Positions 28,801-36,440 of a stretch of DNA of 64,000 bases are shown here, piece after piece. This stretch comes from an uncultured Lachnospiraceae bacterium (lineage in GTDB: Bacteria > Bacillota > Clostridia > Lachnospirales > Lachnospiraceae). Both the position numbers and the translations under genes were made by a program. The notes under the pieces were generated by a model. The model was not told the DNA's origin. It ran no database searches and saw only the letters and a list, made by a program, of their open reading frames with translations. Position 1 is the stretch's first letter, and every line of letters starts with the position of its first letter. The stretch lies in NCBI GenBank assembly GCA_949840805.1, contig CATKXR010000015.1, positions 22,510 to 86,509 on the forward strand. The letters are read 5' to 3'.

Positions 28801-31800
28801 ATTTTTATCTGACAGAGAATCAGTCCGGGAGGAAAGGTATTGCGCCAAATTATCGATACAGTTCCGTGTCGGAGCACAAAGGGACTGCAGATGATGTGCC
28901 TTATCCGGGAAAAGTTTCCACAGAGGACAATGTGCCAGGTGTGGAATATAAGGATCAGGTCTTAACCATACATGGAGTGCAGACTGCATATGACGGGTTA
29001 TATGCACCTATGCTGGTGCCCTGGAGCGTGATGGCTCCGGAACCGTCCGGGGGAGGACTGCAATCCGGAGGCCAGGATGAGAAGACTGGTGAAAGTGATT
29101 ACCTTGGTTTTGCTTCTTTGAAATTCCGTAACCGTTTTTTTACGGCCAGGCTGCGTCTGGAGAAACTGGATAGTGAAACTCATGAAAATATTCTTCATGA
29201 CAGTGCCATCTTTGCCGTTTATGCGGCAAAAAGGGATGATTCCCGGGATGGGAACGGCCAGGTCATTTTTTATGATAAAGATACAACGATTGTGGGGACA
29301 AAAGAATTTTTGGAATCCATGGGGGCGGTCCAAATTTGTCCTGTAGCCAGAAGAATATCGCTTTTAGACCGGTTGTTGGGAAAGGAAACCGGTCCGGGAA
29401 ATCTTTACACAGGCGTGGTTCCTGCAGGGACGCCTGTCTGTGATGAAGCCGAGAAAATCATAACAGGAAAAGGACAAGGTCAGCAGACGGTAGCATTTTC
29501 TTCTTATTCCACGGTACTGGACGGTAAAATGAAGGATGAAGAGGGCAAAGATGAGATGCGCTGGCAGCTTCAGACAGTAGGATATCTGGAAACGCCTCAG
29601 CCACTAGGGGCAGGCGTCTATGTGATCTGCGAAGAAAAGGCTCCTTCTGGATATGTGAGGACAAAGCCTGTGGCTGTGGAAGTCTACTCGGACAAGGTGG
29701 CTTATTATAAAGAAGGCCACAGAGACAGCCGGGTTCTGGCAGCTATCTATGAAGAGCTGTCGGAGGAAACCACAGGAAACCGCAACAAGCCTCAGGACAA
29801 AGGACACATGGCCCGGATTCATATAGAAAATACGCCCATTAAGCTGACCGTAGAAAAGTTAAAAGAATCCAGCAGCATTACGGCAAATACTACGGCAGAT
29901 AAGACAGTCACCTATAAGGTGAGCGGCAGGATCGATGGGAGCCTTGCAGATATCGGAAATAACCCTGACTATGTTTATGCTTATGAAAACGGGCATTATC
30001 TGGGGTATGGATGGAAGAAAGGGACGTTGGAGTATTTAGCCGCAAGGAAGGCGGCCGGAGAACAGGTAGAGCTTGTCTATGAGGGAGCGGTTTTTGCAGG
30101 CTATGGGTATGTGACCCGGGCGCTGGAGACAGCAGATGATAAAAATTCTTATGTGGCAGGGGCAAAAATGGCGCTGTTTGATGCTCTTGTCCTGAATCCT
30201 TCCGGAGATACCCAGGATTATGCTTATGAAGGTTTGGTGATAGAACGTAATTCTACCAATAATATTACCAGAATGTATGTGGAAAAGGGATATGCCGGGG
30301 AAAAGACCGATTTTGTGAAGAGGAAGGATGAAAACGGCCAGGAATATGAAGGAGAATTTCAGGCAGGGGCAGACCGTTATGGGAATCCGGTGATAAAGAA
30401 AGGGAATATTTGGGGTGCAGTGGTTTTAGAACGTCCGGATACTGATATTTTGTATTATGACTTAGACAGCCTGGAGGTTGCAGCATCAAAAATTATAGAT
30501 GGACGCAGGATCATTTTTGGTTATGACCGTGACCATAAAATGATCCCCATAAGCCAGATAGAGTCGGATAAGGCGAACTTCAGGCGGACGGATACAGATC
30601 ACTCCTTATTTGCTTTTAAAGGCGGCATGCCATACCTGGAACTGGTGGGAGGTGATTTTACAAAGATTCAATATTCCTCTATGGACAAGACCCTGGCCGT
30701 AGGGGAAGGAACCCTGGTTTACCACCTGGACAGGGAGGGGAACCGGGACAGCCTGGTGGACCCGTACACGGGTATGGCATATGTACTTATGCCGGGGGAG
30801 TCTTCTGGTAAAGTGATGGTCTGGCCGGTGAATCTTCACCGGGATCAATATGGCAATGTGATTGCGCGGGATAAGATCACTACCTGCAGAGTGGCTACCA
30901 TTGGGGAAAATCAGGATGGTTATGAAGAAAAAGCGGTTCTTGATGTGGTGAACCACTCAGGCCGGGAAATTCTAAGGAACCGGCTGCCTTCTTATGAGCA
31001 CAGAGAATCCGGTTCTGTTTCAGGAACCTGGGAATCTCAGGAAAGCGGGGAAAGCCACAAGGAGACCACCGTCTATACCAATCCTTACGGACAGAATCTT
31101 AACGGAGAAGTGTTGGAAGATGATAATAACGGGAGCTTTGCCGGGGAATTAAATCCTGTTTATGACAGTTACGGGCTTTCGGAATATTACCAGAGAAGCA
31201 ATGAAACTTATGACAAGGGGACAGAGCTCTATGACCGGAACGGGGATTTTGTGCGGTATCAGGATTCCGATAATCTGGAAGAATATAATAAAAATGCCTA
31301 TCACATCAATTCTCATGAACAGATATATGACGGAGATAAGGAAAAAGAGAAACAGGAACAAAAGAAGCTGTATCATCGGCAGGGAGAGGGATATATTTTG
31401 GAAAATTTCTGGATTACTTCAGACAAAACGCCGAATGATCCTTTCCACAATGCTGAGACAGACGGGCAGGCTGACATTTTAAAACGAATTCCGGCGGGAA
31501 ACTATATAATGGAAGAGCTTAAAAGTCCTCCGGGATATCTGAAGGGCATGCCTGAAGGGGTGGTGGTTGCGGAAAGTACGGATATGCAGCATACCTCCAT
31601 GGTAGATAAGACAACAAAGGTGGAAATATCTAAAATTGACGGAACGATAAACAGGAAAATCGGGGTTTGCCATTACCGGTCTGACGGAGCTGCGGAAAGC
31701 CTGGGGAGTATGACAGAGAGGAGCGGCGGTTATACATACAGAATGGTTCCGGGAGCCAGGCTTGCGCTGTTTGAGGCCAGAAAGGTCTATGACGCACAGA

Positions 31801-34800
31801 AGCCAAAAGGATATTATCTGGAGAAGACAGGAAAAAATCCTCTGATATATGATTCCACGGACAGCCGGGCAGGTGATCAAAAGAAGCTGACAGCATGCTG
31901 GGTCACGGACAGCACCCCGGTGTATGCAGAAGGGATTCCTGTTGGAACTTACATTTTAGAGGAAATCTATACGCCGCCTGGATTTGTAGCCGGCAGGCCT
32001 GTGGAAGTGGAGATCGTCAACACGCCCCAGGTACAGATATTCGTGATGAACAATGACCATACGAAGGTCGAGATAGAGAAATTTTCCATAAAAGAAGATA
32101 AAAAAAGCTGGATTTCCGGAGCGGGATTTACCTTGTATGAAGCGGTCACAGATAAAGACGGAAAAGCAGTATTCTGTGAGGGGGACCCGATATATGATCC
32201 TGGTAAGGCAATTGATTCCTGGATTAGCAGCGATTTAAAAGAATACACCAGCTTTATCCCGGCATTCGAAGTTATGTACCAGGAATATGGAGCAAAGGAG
32301 AAGACTACGGTGCAGTGGGGAGAAGATGGCCAGGAGTATAAGGCAGAGTGCATTTTTTCCTGCTCCCCGGATATTCAGGACAGTGGCCAGGGCCGGCTCC
32401 ATCCTGTTACGGCGGAACTGATATTTGAGATGGAGGACGGAAGGCAAATCCGTATTACCGTATGGGGAGGTGATTATTTTGAATATCAGTTTGATTACCG
32501 GAAACTTCCAGAAGTAAATGAATATGCCTGCTCTTATGTAACCCTTGACGGAGTCAGAAGGATTGATTATCTTCCAGCAGGAAATTCTTATGTGTTGGTG
32601 GAAACAAAAGTTCCCAAGGGATATGCAAAAGCAAAAGATCGGCTGATCTGTGTATCCGATACGGAGGCAGTCCAAAGGTACTCCGTTGAAAATACGGAAG
32701 GAAAGCTGTATGTCTCCAAAAGGGCAAAAGGCCGGACGAAAGAACTGGCAGGGGCTCATCTGGAACTGTATCGGGCAGAAGATGACGGGAGACTTGTGAA
32801 AGATAAAAATCATCTGGAAGCAGAATGGATTACCGGAAGCGATGGGGTTTATACGGATTCGGATTATGTAAATGACCGGATTCTGTCAGGATATGAAACA
32901 GGGGATTTAAAACCTCACAAGATCGAAAGACTGGAAAATGGAATTTATTGGCTGACAGAACGGGAATGCCCTGATTATTATACTGCTTTTGAGCCAATCC
33001 GGATCGATTACCGTCAGGAGGATGAAATTCAGGTGATCCGGGCCGAGAACAGCCCGGTGGAAGGCTGTCTTGAGATTAAAAAGACAGGCGCAGACGGAAC
33101 AGGACTTAAGGGAGCCGTGTTTGAACTGGCTGCATACGGACAACACGATCTGAGAAATCCGGTGTTTACAAAAAAGCTGAGTGATACGGATGGAAGGATT
33201 CAAATTGGAAGATTACCGGTCGGTGAAGTGGAGAAGGATGGAAGGGTTGTGCCTTATCAATATAAGCTGAAGGAAATCGTCCCTCCGGAAGGGTATGCAG
33301 TCAATACACAGATTTTTACCTGGAGATTTGAGCCGGATAAAGAAGGGGAGCCTTATGCGTTTCATGAGGAGGCTGTCCGGTATTTTGAGATTGTAGACGA
33401 GCGGACAAAAGTATTCATTGGAAAAAAGGATTTTGATGTGTTGGGAGCAGGTACGGAGGGGGATTTTCTTTCGGGGGTCGAATTTGCTGTTTATGAAATT
33501 ACAGGAAGAGATTTGGAAGGAGGTCTTCTTTATGACAAGGAATCGCCTCTGGACAGATGGACGACCAGGAAGGAGGAAGTCCACGAAATAGAAGGCCTGA
33601 TTGCAGGGAGAAGTTATCTTTTGAAAGAATTGTCCTCTCCGACAGGATACCATCTCATGGAGCCTGTACTGTTCGTCATGTCCATGGATGGAAGAAGGAT
33701 TATCAAGATCAGTAATGAGGTGAATACTGTGACGGTCCATGGCATGGAGGGAGATGGAGAAGATCCGGATCCCATATACGGGATAACTATAAAAGGACGT
33801 TATCCCATCCGTGTGGAATATGAGATGGCAGATCGTTCCGGCATGGTGAAAGCACATTGGACAGGGACAAAAGACGGACATATTCTTGACCGGAAAGACG
33901 GATGGAAAGAAGGAGAAATTTATACAATAACAGAATACACCTGCTATCATGACGGTACCAGGCCTGTGACAGGGAAAAGGACAGAAAGCCTGTTTTTTGA
34001 CGAGGACGGGTTCTGCTGTATTCCGGGACGGGAGGCAAGAAACACATCGCTTACCTTGAGCCATGAAGACGGGACGAAAATAGAATCTTTTCTTGTGAAC
34101 GAGGTACTTTCCGAAAAGACTATTAAAAACAATGTACTTCCGGAGAATCCGCAGATTATGATAAGCAACCGTGACGGAAAACCAGGCCAGGTTTTGGATC
34201 CGGCTCAGGCAATTATCGGGACTATTGCTTTTATTAATGATTCAGCGGGCAAGACGGATATGGAGATTGCTGTCAGCCTTGACTCTTCCCTGGAAATATT
34301 GGATTCAGGAGGAGGTATGATCAGGGAAAATCAGATTATATATAAGGAAAAGGATGTCATGCCTATGGAGAGGCGGACGGTTTCCTATGTGGCAGCGGCA
34401 GAAAAAGAGGCATTATCTGTCCATCAGACAGCAGTGGCCCGTTATCAGGGGCATGTTGCCGCAACATCAAAAACCGTGCCTTTTATGCAAAAAGGGCGTC
34501 TTATAATCTATAATGAACTGACAGGAACCGGAAAAGGGATTTTTGGAGGTGAGGAGAGCGAATTTCAGGTCCGGCTTTATGCAGAAGACGGCGAAGAATT
34601 AAAAGGGCGTTATCAATATGGAGGAAGCAGAACAGGGATAATACAAAGTGGAGACCATATTGTTCTTGCAGGAAATGAATTTGCAGTGATTGACCCTGGA
34701 TTTTATAAGAACGCACGATATCAGATTGCCCGAAAGGAGGATGGAAAAGAAGTGACAGGGCAAAACCTGTCAGGAACCATAGGAGAACAAGGAGCTTTTG

Positions 34801-36440
34801 CGTCATTTACCAGGCAGGTATGGGACAGCTCCGACCGGGAATTGTTCCGAAAGGGCGGGAGCTATCTGCTGACAGAGCAGACCGTTTATTCAGATAAAAC
34901 CATATGGGAGAACGGACGGTTTGTGTTTACCCTGGATGGGCAGGCAGCCATAAGAGGAGTTGTGGCGGCAGATAAAAAGACAAAGATAGTCTTTTCAAAG
35001 TCAGATATCACAGGAACACAGGAGATTTCGGGATGCCATATGAGGATCAAGGACCGTGAGGGAAACGAGATTCTATCCTGGGTATCCACAGAGGAACCAT
35101 ACAAGATAGAAGGGATTCTGACGCCGGGGGAAGAATATTATTTGGAGGAAATACGTCCGGAGGATGGTTTTGCTTTTGCTGAGGAAATCCTGTTTTCCGT
35201 GTCTGAGAATGGTATTTTAGAGCAGGTTGCCATGAAGGATGAGGACACAAAACTTCGAATCCATAAGCTTGCGGATCCGGACGGAACGAAATATGTACCA
35301 GACGCCATACTGCAGATTTTGAATCAGGACAAAACACCGGCAAGGGCGATATGCAGTTTGGGAGCTTTTAAAGAAGGGGAGCTTCTGATCTTTCGGTCAG
35401 GAGAAGAACCAACAGAGATTATCAGGCAGCTCTGTGCAGGACAAAGTTATTGGCTGCATGAGATAAAGCCTCCTTCAGGCTGCGCTTATGCGGAGGATGT
35501 GCCTTTTGTGATCAGCCCGGACGGAAGCTGGGATGAAGTGGTGATGACAGACAGGCAGACACATGTGTCGGTCAGCAAGACCGGTATCACTGGTGAAAAA
35601 GAAATTCCAGGCAATCATCTGCGGATAAAGACGACAGAAGGAGATGAGGTTATTTCCTGGGTGTCCGGGACAAAGCCTTATGAAATTCAGGGAATCCTGG
35701 ATGCAGGGGAAACTTATATTTTAGAGGAGGTTCAGCCATGGGACGGTTATGCCTGGGCAGAGGAAATACGGTTTAAGGTCAGCTTAGACGGGACGGTGGA
35801 TCGTGTTGTCATGAAAAATCAAAGGACGCAGGCGGAGATATTAAAGACGGATGCCAGGTCAAAGGAGCCTGTGGCAGGAGCAATCCTGCAGATTCAGGAT
35901 AAAGAAGGGAGGATTTTGGAACAGTGGACGTCAGGAGTAAAAAGCCACAGGATTACGGGAAAACTGGCAGCCGGTGAAGTTTATTATCTCTGTGAAAAGA
36001 AAGCGCCAAAAGGGTATCTGCAGTCGGAAAAGATGGAATTTACTATGCCAAAAAAGCCGGAGCTTTTGCAAATTTCTTATGAAAACAAAAAGAGGAAAGG
36101 AGGGAGGATACCGGAAGGGCCAGACACGCCAAAAGCGCCTGAATCGTCGCAAGTGCCTGAGGAGCCTAAAGAACCAGGCAGAATAACGGCAGTGTATGAA
36201 AGCGAGACGCCCAGATGGGTAAAGGAATTTTTTGATAATCCGATACCAAAGGCTTTCCGCCTGCCTGAAACAGGAGACAAAAGCCTGGCAAAATGGTATT
36301 TGATTGGCGTCGCGGCGTCTTTTTTGGGCATGTGCATAGCTTTTTTTGCAATTTCAATGACAAAATGCAGAAGATTCGATATAATAAACAGGATCAGAAA
36401 GAAAAAAGAAAAAAATGCAGAGAAAGACAAAGAAAGATGA
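22899..36440 (+). CDS. Giant LPETG-anchored SpaA/Cna-B multidomain adhesin
   Basis: A 4513-residue cell-wall protein. It has a signal peptide (about 1-38), an N-terminal Cys-containing domain (about 45-400), then many prealbumin-like SpaA/Cna-B modules. Typical module openings are VEISKIDGT (about 2908), VEIEKFSI (3053), LYVSKRAKG (3268), LEIKKTGADG (3390), VFIGKKDF (3504), VFSKSDI (4028), VSVSKTGI (4221) and EILKTDA (4310). Closing motifs of the type E-x-x-x-P-x-G-Y/F (LEELKSPPGY-like) occur at about 2244, 2871, 3020, 3233, 3458, 3575, 4082, 4276 and 4366. The Lys and Glu in these motifs are where isopeptide bonds form in the family. LPETG (4455-4459), a hydrophobic helix and a basic tail make a sortase signal. 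No sortase gene is in the window. The ATG at 22899 follows a GGAGGGG. The stop overlaps the next start. Confidence 0.88.
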   Translation: MQKWMRKIRGRRCYAGIMAGLLFGMIFLPYLNLPGKAYGSVSFGEGELSYSEELVALWDGLAAAENMERTDFIGHMTCTFPIAGVVIYKQQTSVSPGGKWKDYEYRNMYCISHSRELAENPNTTMETSAIWYMKKEPYTLRNLPDSITSRITDQYRRRFNFLLMAYGANYEAYQGGVNSDPVIGTANYYLCQSFCTLSEEAKFTGDRAHDWGMYRQHATQIANLYNPSKLGSNQVYLDMLENMETTFNAVWNTAKVAADCVESSDTGYVFHPSIALEGDGMYHARYVLTPETKEFFGSSSITLHGDWSFEITENAIDFRSPTGRLSDDGYVAEIDLANANGIIRKMIGNESVREVHMPVKIGNRWSLTFAQGNLISNLIEEMKIVVGSPEAGTPPISAAPHPASSTVVRYKHTEKWQADYVVNLRKMDAETKEPLEGAWFDILEAFDDSQLEGSILEDDNWDNDNGSQFMRWKGWDSPYGENGDGDPCEKDQQVTDSEGWLVEADSLGAGELQPSGVHAHRDTKYYSYTKGYCGGHLEPEEDDEEDDGGEASEEYERQIEICESLAAAGGFYHSLDGGARELLEADRNRHYEEFVSLSYEYSARETAARNGYILHNQDQVHEPFENVFDGIHQDTVPVETVTVHSSQYYALQGGESREKRKEKNRIEEITLTEDDFIREEDDLDRETVDFVHRADDVNQEIPYLTAKSRYFMAVAGSNDAIKTEVMPGEEADLDHVWILDEDGTYEEDSEYGMEDEWDTSPYAASPSNAGSLKASPANASSPDVDPSDLRLPVRTLFLPGGIRSSGTGGKGMRIQQRRKKTARDNSVRSSAEMQESQITHISPADPDYSESGGADWVFEIYDNRTEAEVHINKRDLLLKRGENENYNSYGDTQGDGCLEGAVYGLYAAEDIIHPDGKTGVVFEKGNLVAITSTDKNGDASFMAITEAPGTVYDYSQGRTVRTGFAGPGNAYTENIHMNTSNPDSSQGERWYYPLTDNQSDNGNCWIGRPLLLGSYYIQEQTRSEGYELSVYGIDADISNRNSWLAGGSPEAKGNVQVKKVEGNVRLMEDTQKEETVTEIHLSGSGADYGYDISVKNISPEAHPGFWLTTLGKKEVYREWKEPEIYYGTEEAAYGTPVMIDGKTVEAEEGEVKTLPNGENIVIGHTMKMAVSPENVVITGQKGAIRTLDIQYIPELTGIAGGNEAAFINNCNQAFSSIGLQVPDGDAPYFLVELGDDALWARNLYAFLAREDCPAFNGARLEKVIRKNEKAYGVLRYSFLEDGKGMPVVFSTPDQTFYVRYPVVYSDGSDGYAYRGYPLSGLEEENYERGVYLYRWIRVPNVKPENQVGLYEDLSRISYVSAQEFRSLWVYGDGELLRAQDGSIYQKEYTRYVDRSGYQMIETAVYEEIEAAYDPVSRTWKLHGTPEQISPDGSMMITVRYGNRFGGETKSITVAAAPSMNLTGTYVQPVILAYPGQDSVYEDAGTRQVPVEVSERAVIQKLQVRKDIEKTSYNNTNSYGKIHEDWFTRIFGGYYQNGDAKAAAGKMDNFRFKAYLKSNLARLYRWEDGQVVWQDRMGREMDEAEVLGENNRFPELVRKIHTKVLHQTEPLFQDSEMAVVANERLYEYTNDKIKEEPEKGYTAILETTWRTAEDKEGIRVVKAYNYEKFFDAIQVANHDKWDDRAPSYTSWHPIGNQANRTEEAIENARVSDQVRQFAIDWYLQDEVKKLAEPVQDSPGETQAAKGQVSYPDEIYDRALRAAILKSENYLKPFFLYDLDEIYAVLWDGEEGGGSDRDVSTLSADMIYEEDGGYYGISAYLPYGTYVVVEQQPKYSGSEYGKNLMDFKNKHYEVDKPKEISLPSLYAGYDGFQASPELMNKYYCYDGTMAQSEMERKYHIRFHEEDHVIQAHNHHGDFEIYKYGMDIRLIDNGMPEALGRGNYFSLTQDSHKPYKNYYNKNDDRKMGEVDFYLTENQSGRKGIAPNYRYSSVSEHKGTADDVPYPGKVSTEDNVPGVEYKDQVLTIHGVQTAYDGLYAPMLVPWSVMAPEPSGGGLQSGGQDEKTGESDYLGFASLKFRNRFFTARLRLEKLDSETHENILHDSAIFAVYAAKRDDSRDGNGQVIFYDKDTTIVGTKEFLESMGAVQICPVARRISLLDRLLGKETGPGNLYTGVVPAGTPVCDEAEKIITGKGQGQQTVAFSSYSTVLDGKMKDEEGKDEMRWQLQTVGYLETPQPLGAGVYVICEEKAPSGYVRTKPVAVEVYSDKVAYYKEGHRDSRVLAAIYEELSEETTGNRNKPQDKGHMARIHIENTPIKLTVEKLKESSSITANTTADKTVTYKVSGRIDGSLADIGNNPDYVYAYENGHYLGYGWKKGTLEYLAARKAAGEQVELVYEGAVFAGYGYVTRALETADDKNSYVAGAKMALFDALVLNPSGDTQDYAYEGLVIERNSTNNITRMYVEKGYAGEKTDFVKRKDENGQEYEGEFQAGADRYGNPVIKKGNIWGAVVLERPDTDILYYDLDSLEVAASKIIDGRRIIFGYDRDHKMIPISQIESDKANFRRTDTDHSLFAFKGGMPYLELVGGDFTKIQYSSMDKTLAVGEGTLVYHLDREGNRDSLVDPYTGMAYVLMPGESSGKVMVWPVNLHRDQYGNVIARDKITTCRVATIGENQDGYEEKAVLDVVNHSGREILRNRLPSYEHRESGSVSGTWESQESGESHKETTVYTNPYGQNLNGEVLEDDNNGSFAGELNPVYDSYGLSEYYQRSNETYDKGTELYDRNGDFVRYQDSDNLEEYNKNAYHINSHEQIYDGDKEKEKQEQKKLYHRQGEGYILENFWITSDKTPNDPFHNAETDGQADILKRIPAGNYIMEELKSPPGYLKGMPEGVVVAESTDMQHTSMVDKTTKVEISKIDGTINRKIGVCHYRSDGAAESLGSMTERSGGYTYRMVPGARLALFEARKVYDAQKPKGYYLEKTGKNPLIYDSTDSRAGDQKKLTACWVTDSTPVYAEGIPVGTYILEEIYTPPGFVAGRPVEVEIVNTPQVQIFVMNNDHTKVEIEKFSIKEDKKSWISGAGFTLYEAVTDKDGKAVFCEGDPIYDPGKAIDSWISSDLKEYTSFIPAFEVMYQEYGAKEKTTVQWGEDGQEYKAECIFSCSPDIQDSGQGRLHPVTAELIFEMEDGRQIRITVWGGDYFEYQFDYRKLPEVNEYACSYVTLDGVRRIDYLPAGNSYVLVETKVPKGYAKAKDRLICVSDTEAVQRYSVENTEGKLYVSKRAKGRTKELAGAHLELYRAEDDGRLVKDKNHLEAEWITGSDGVYTDSDYVNDRILSGYETGDLKPHKIERLENGIYWLTERECPDYYTAFEPIRIDYRQEDEIQVIRAENSPVEGCLEIKKTGADGTGLKGAVFELAAYGQHDLRNPVFTKKLSDTDGRIQIGRLPVGEVEKDGRVVPYQYKLKEIVPPEGYAVNTQIFTWRFEPDKEGEPYAFHEEAVRYFEIVDERTKVFIGKKDFDVLGAGTEGDFLSGVEFAVYEITGRDLEGGLLYDKESPLDRWTTRKEEVHEIEGLIAGRSYLLKELSSPTGYHLMEPVLFVMSMDGRRIIKISNEVNTVTVHGMEGDGEDPDPIYGITIKGRYPIRVEYEMADRSGMVKAHWTGTKDGHILDRKDGWKEGEIYTITEYTCYHDGTRPVTGKRTESLFFDEDGFCCIPGREARNTSLTLSHEDGTKIESFLVNEVLSEKTIKNNVLPENPQIMISNRDGKPGQVLDPAQAIIGTIAFINDSAGKTDMEIAVSLDSSLEILDSGGGMIRENQIIYKEKDVMPMERRTVSYVAAAEKEALSVHQTAVARYQGHVAATSKTVPFMQKGRLIIYNELTGTGKGIFGGEESEFQVRLYAEDGEELKGRYQYGGSRTGIIQSGDHIVLAGNEFAVIDPGFYKNARYQIARKEDGKEVTGQNLSGTIGEQGAFASFTRQVWDSSDRELFRKGGSYLLTEQTVYSDKTIWENGRFVFTLDGQAAIRGVVAADKKTKIVFSKSDITGTQEISGCHMRIKDREGNEILSWVSTEEPYKIEGILTPGEEYYLEEIRPEDGFAFAEEILFSVSENGILEQVAMKDEDTKLRIHKLADPDGTKYVPDAILQILNQDKTPARAICSLGAFKEGELLIFRSGEEPTEIIRQLCAGQSYWLHEIKPPSGCAYAEDVPFVISPDGSWDEVVMTDRQTHVSVSKTGITGEKEIPGNHLRIKTTEGDEVISWVSGTKPYEIQGILDAGETYILEEVQPWDGYAWAEEIRFKVSLDGTVDRVVMKNQRTQAEILKTDARSKEPVAGAILQIQDKEGRILEQWTSGVKSHRITGKLAAGEVYYLCEKKAPKGYLQSEKMEFTMPKKPELLQISYENKKRKGGRIPEGPDTPKAPESSQVPEEPKEPGRITAVYESETPRWVKEFFDNPIPKAFRLPETGDKSLAKWYLIGVAASFLGMCIAFFAISMTKCRRFDIINRIRKKKEKNAEKDKER

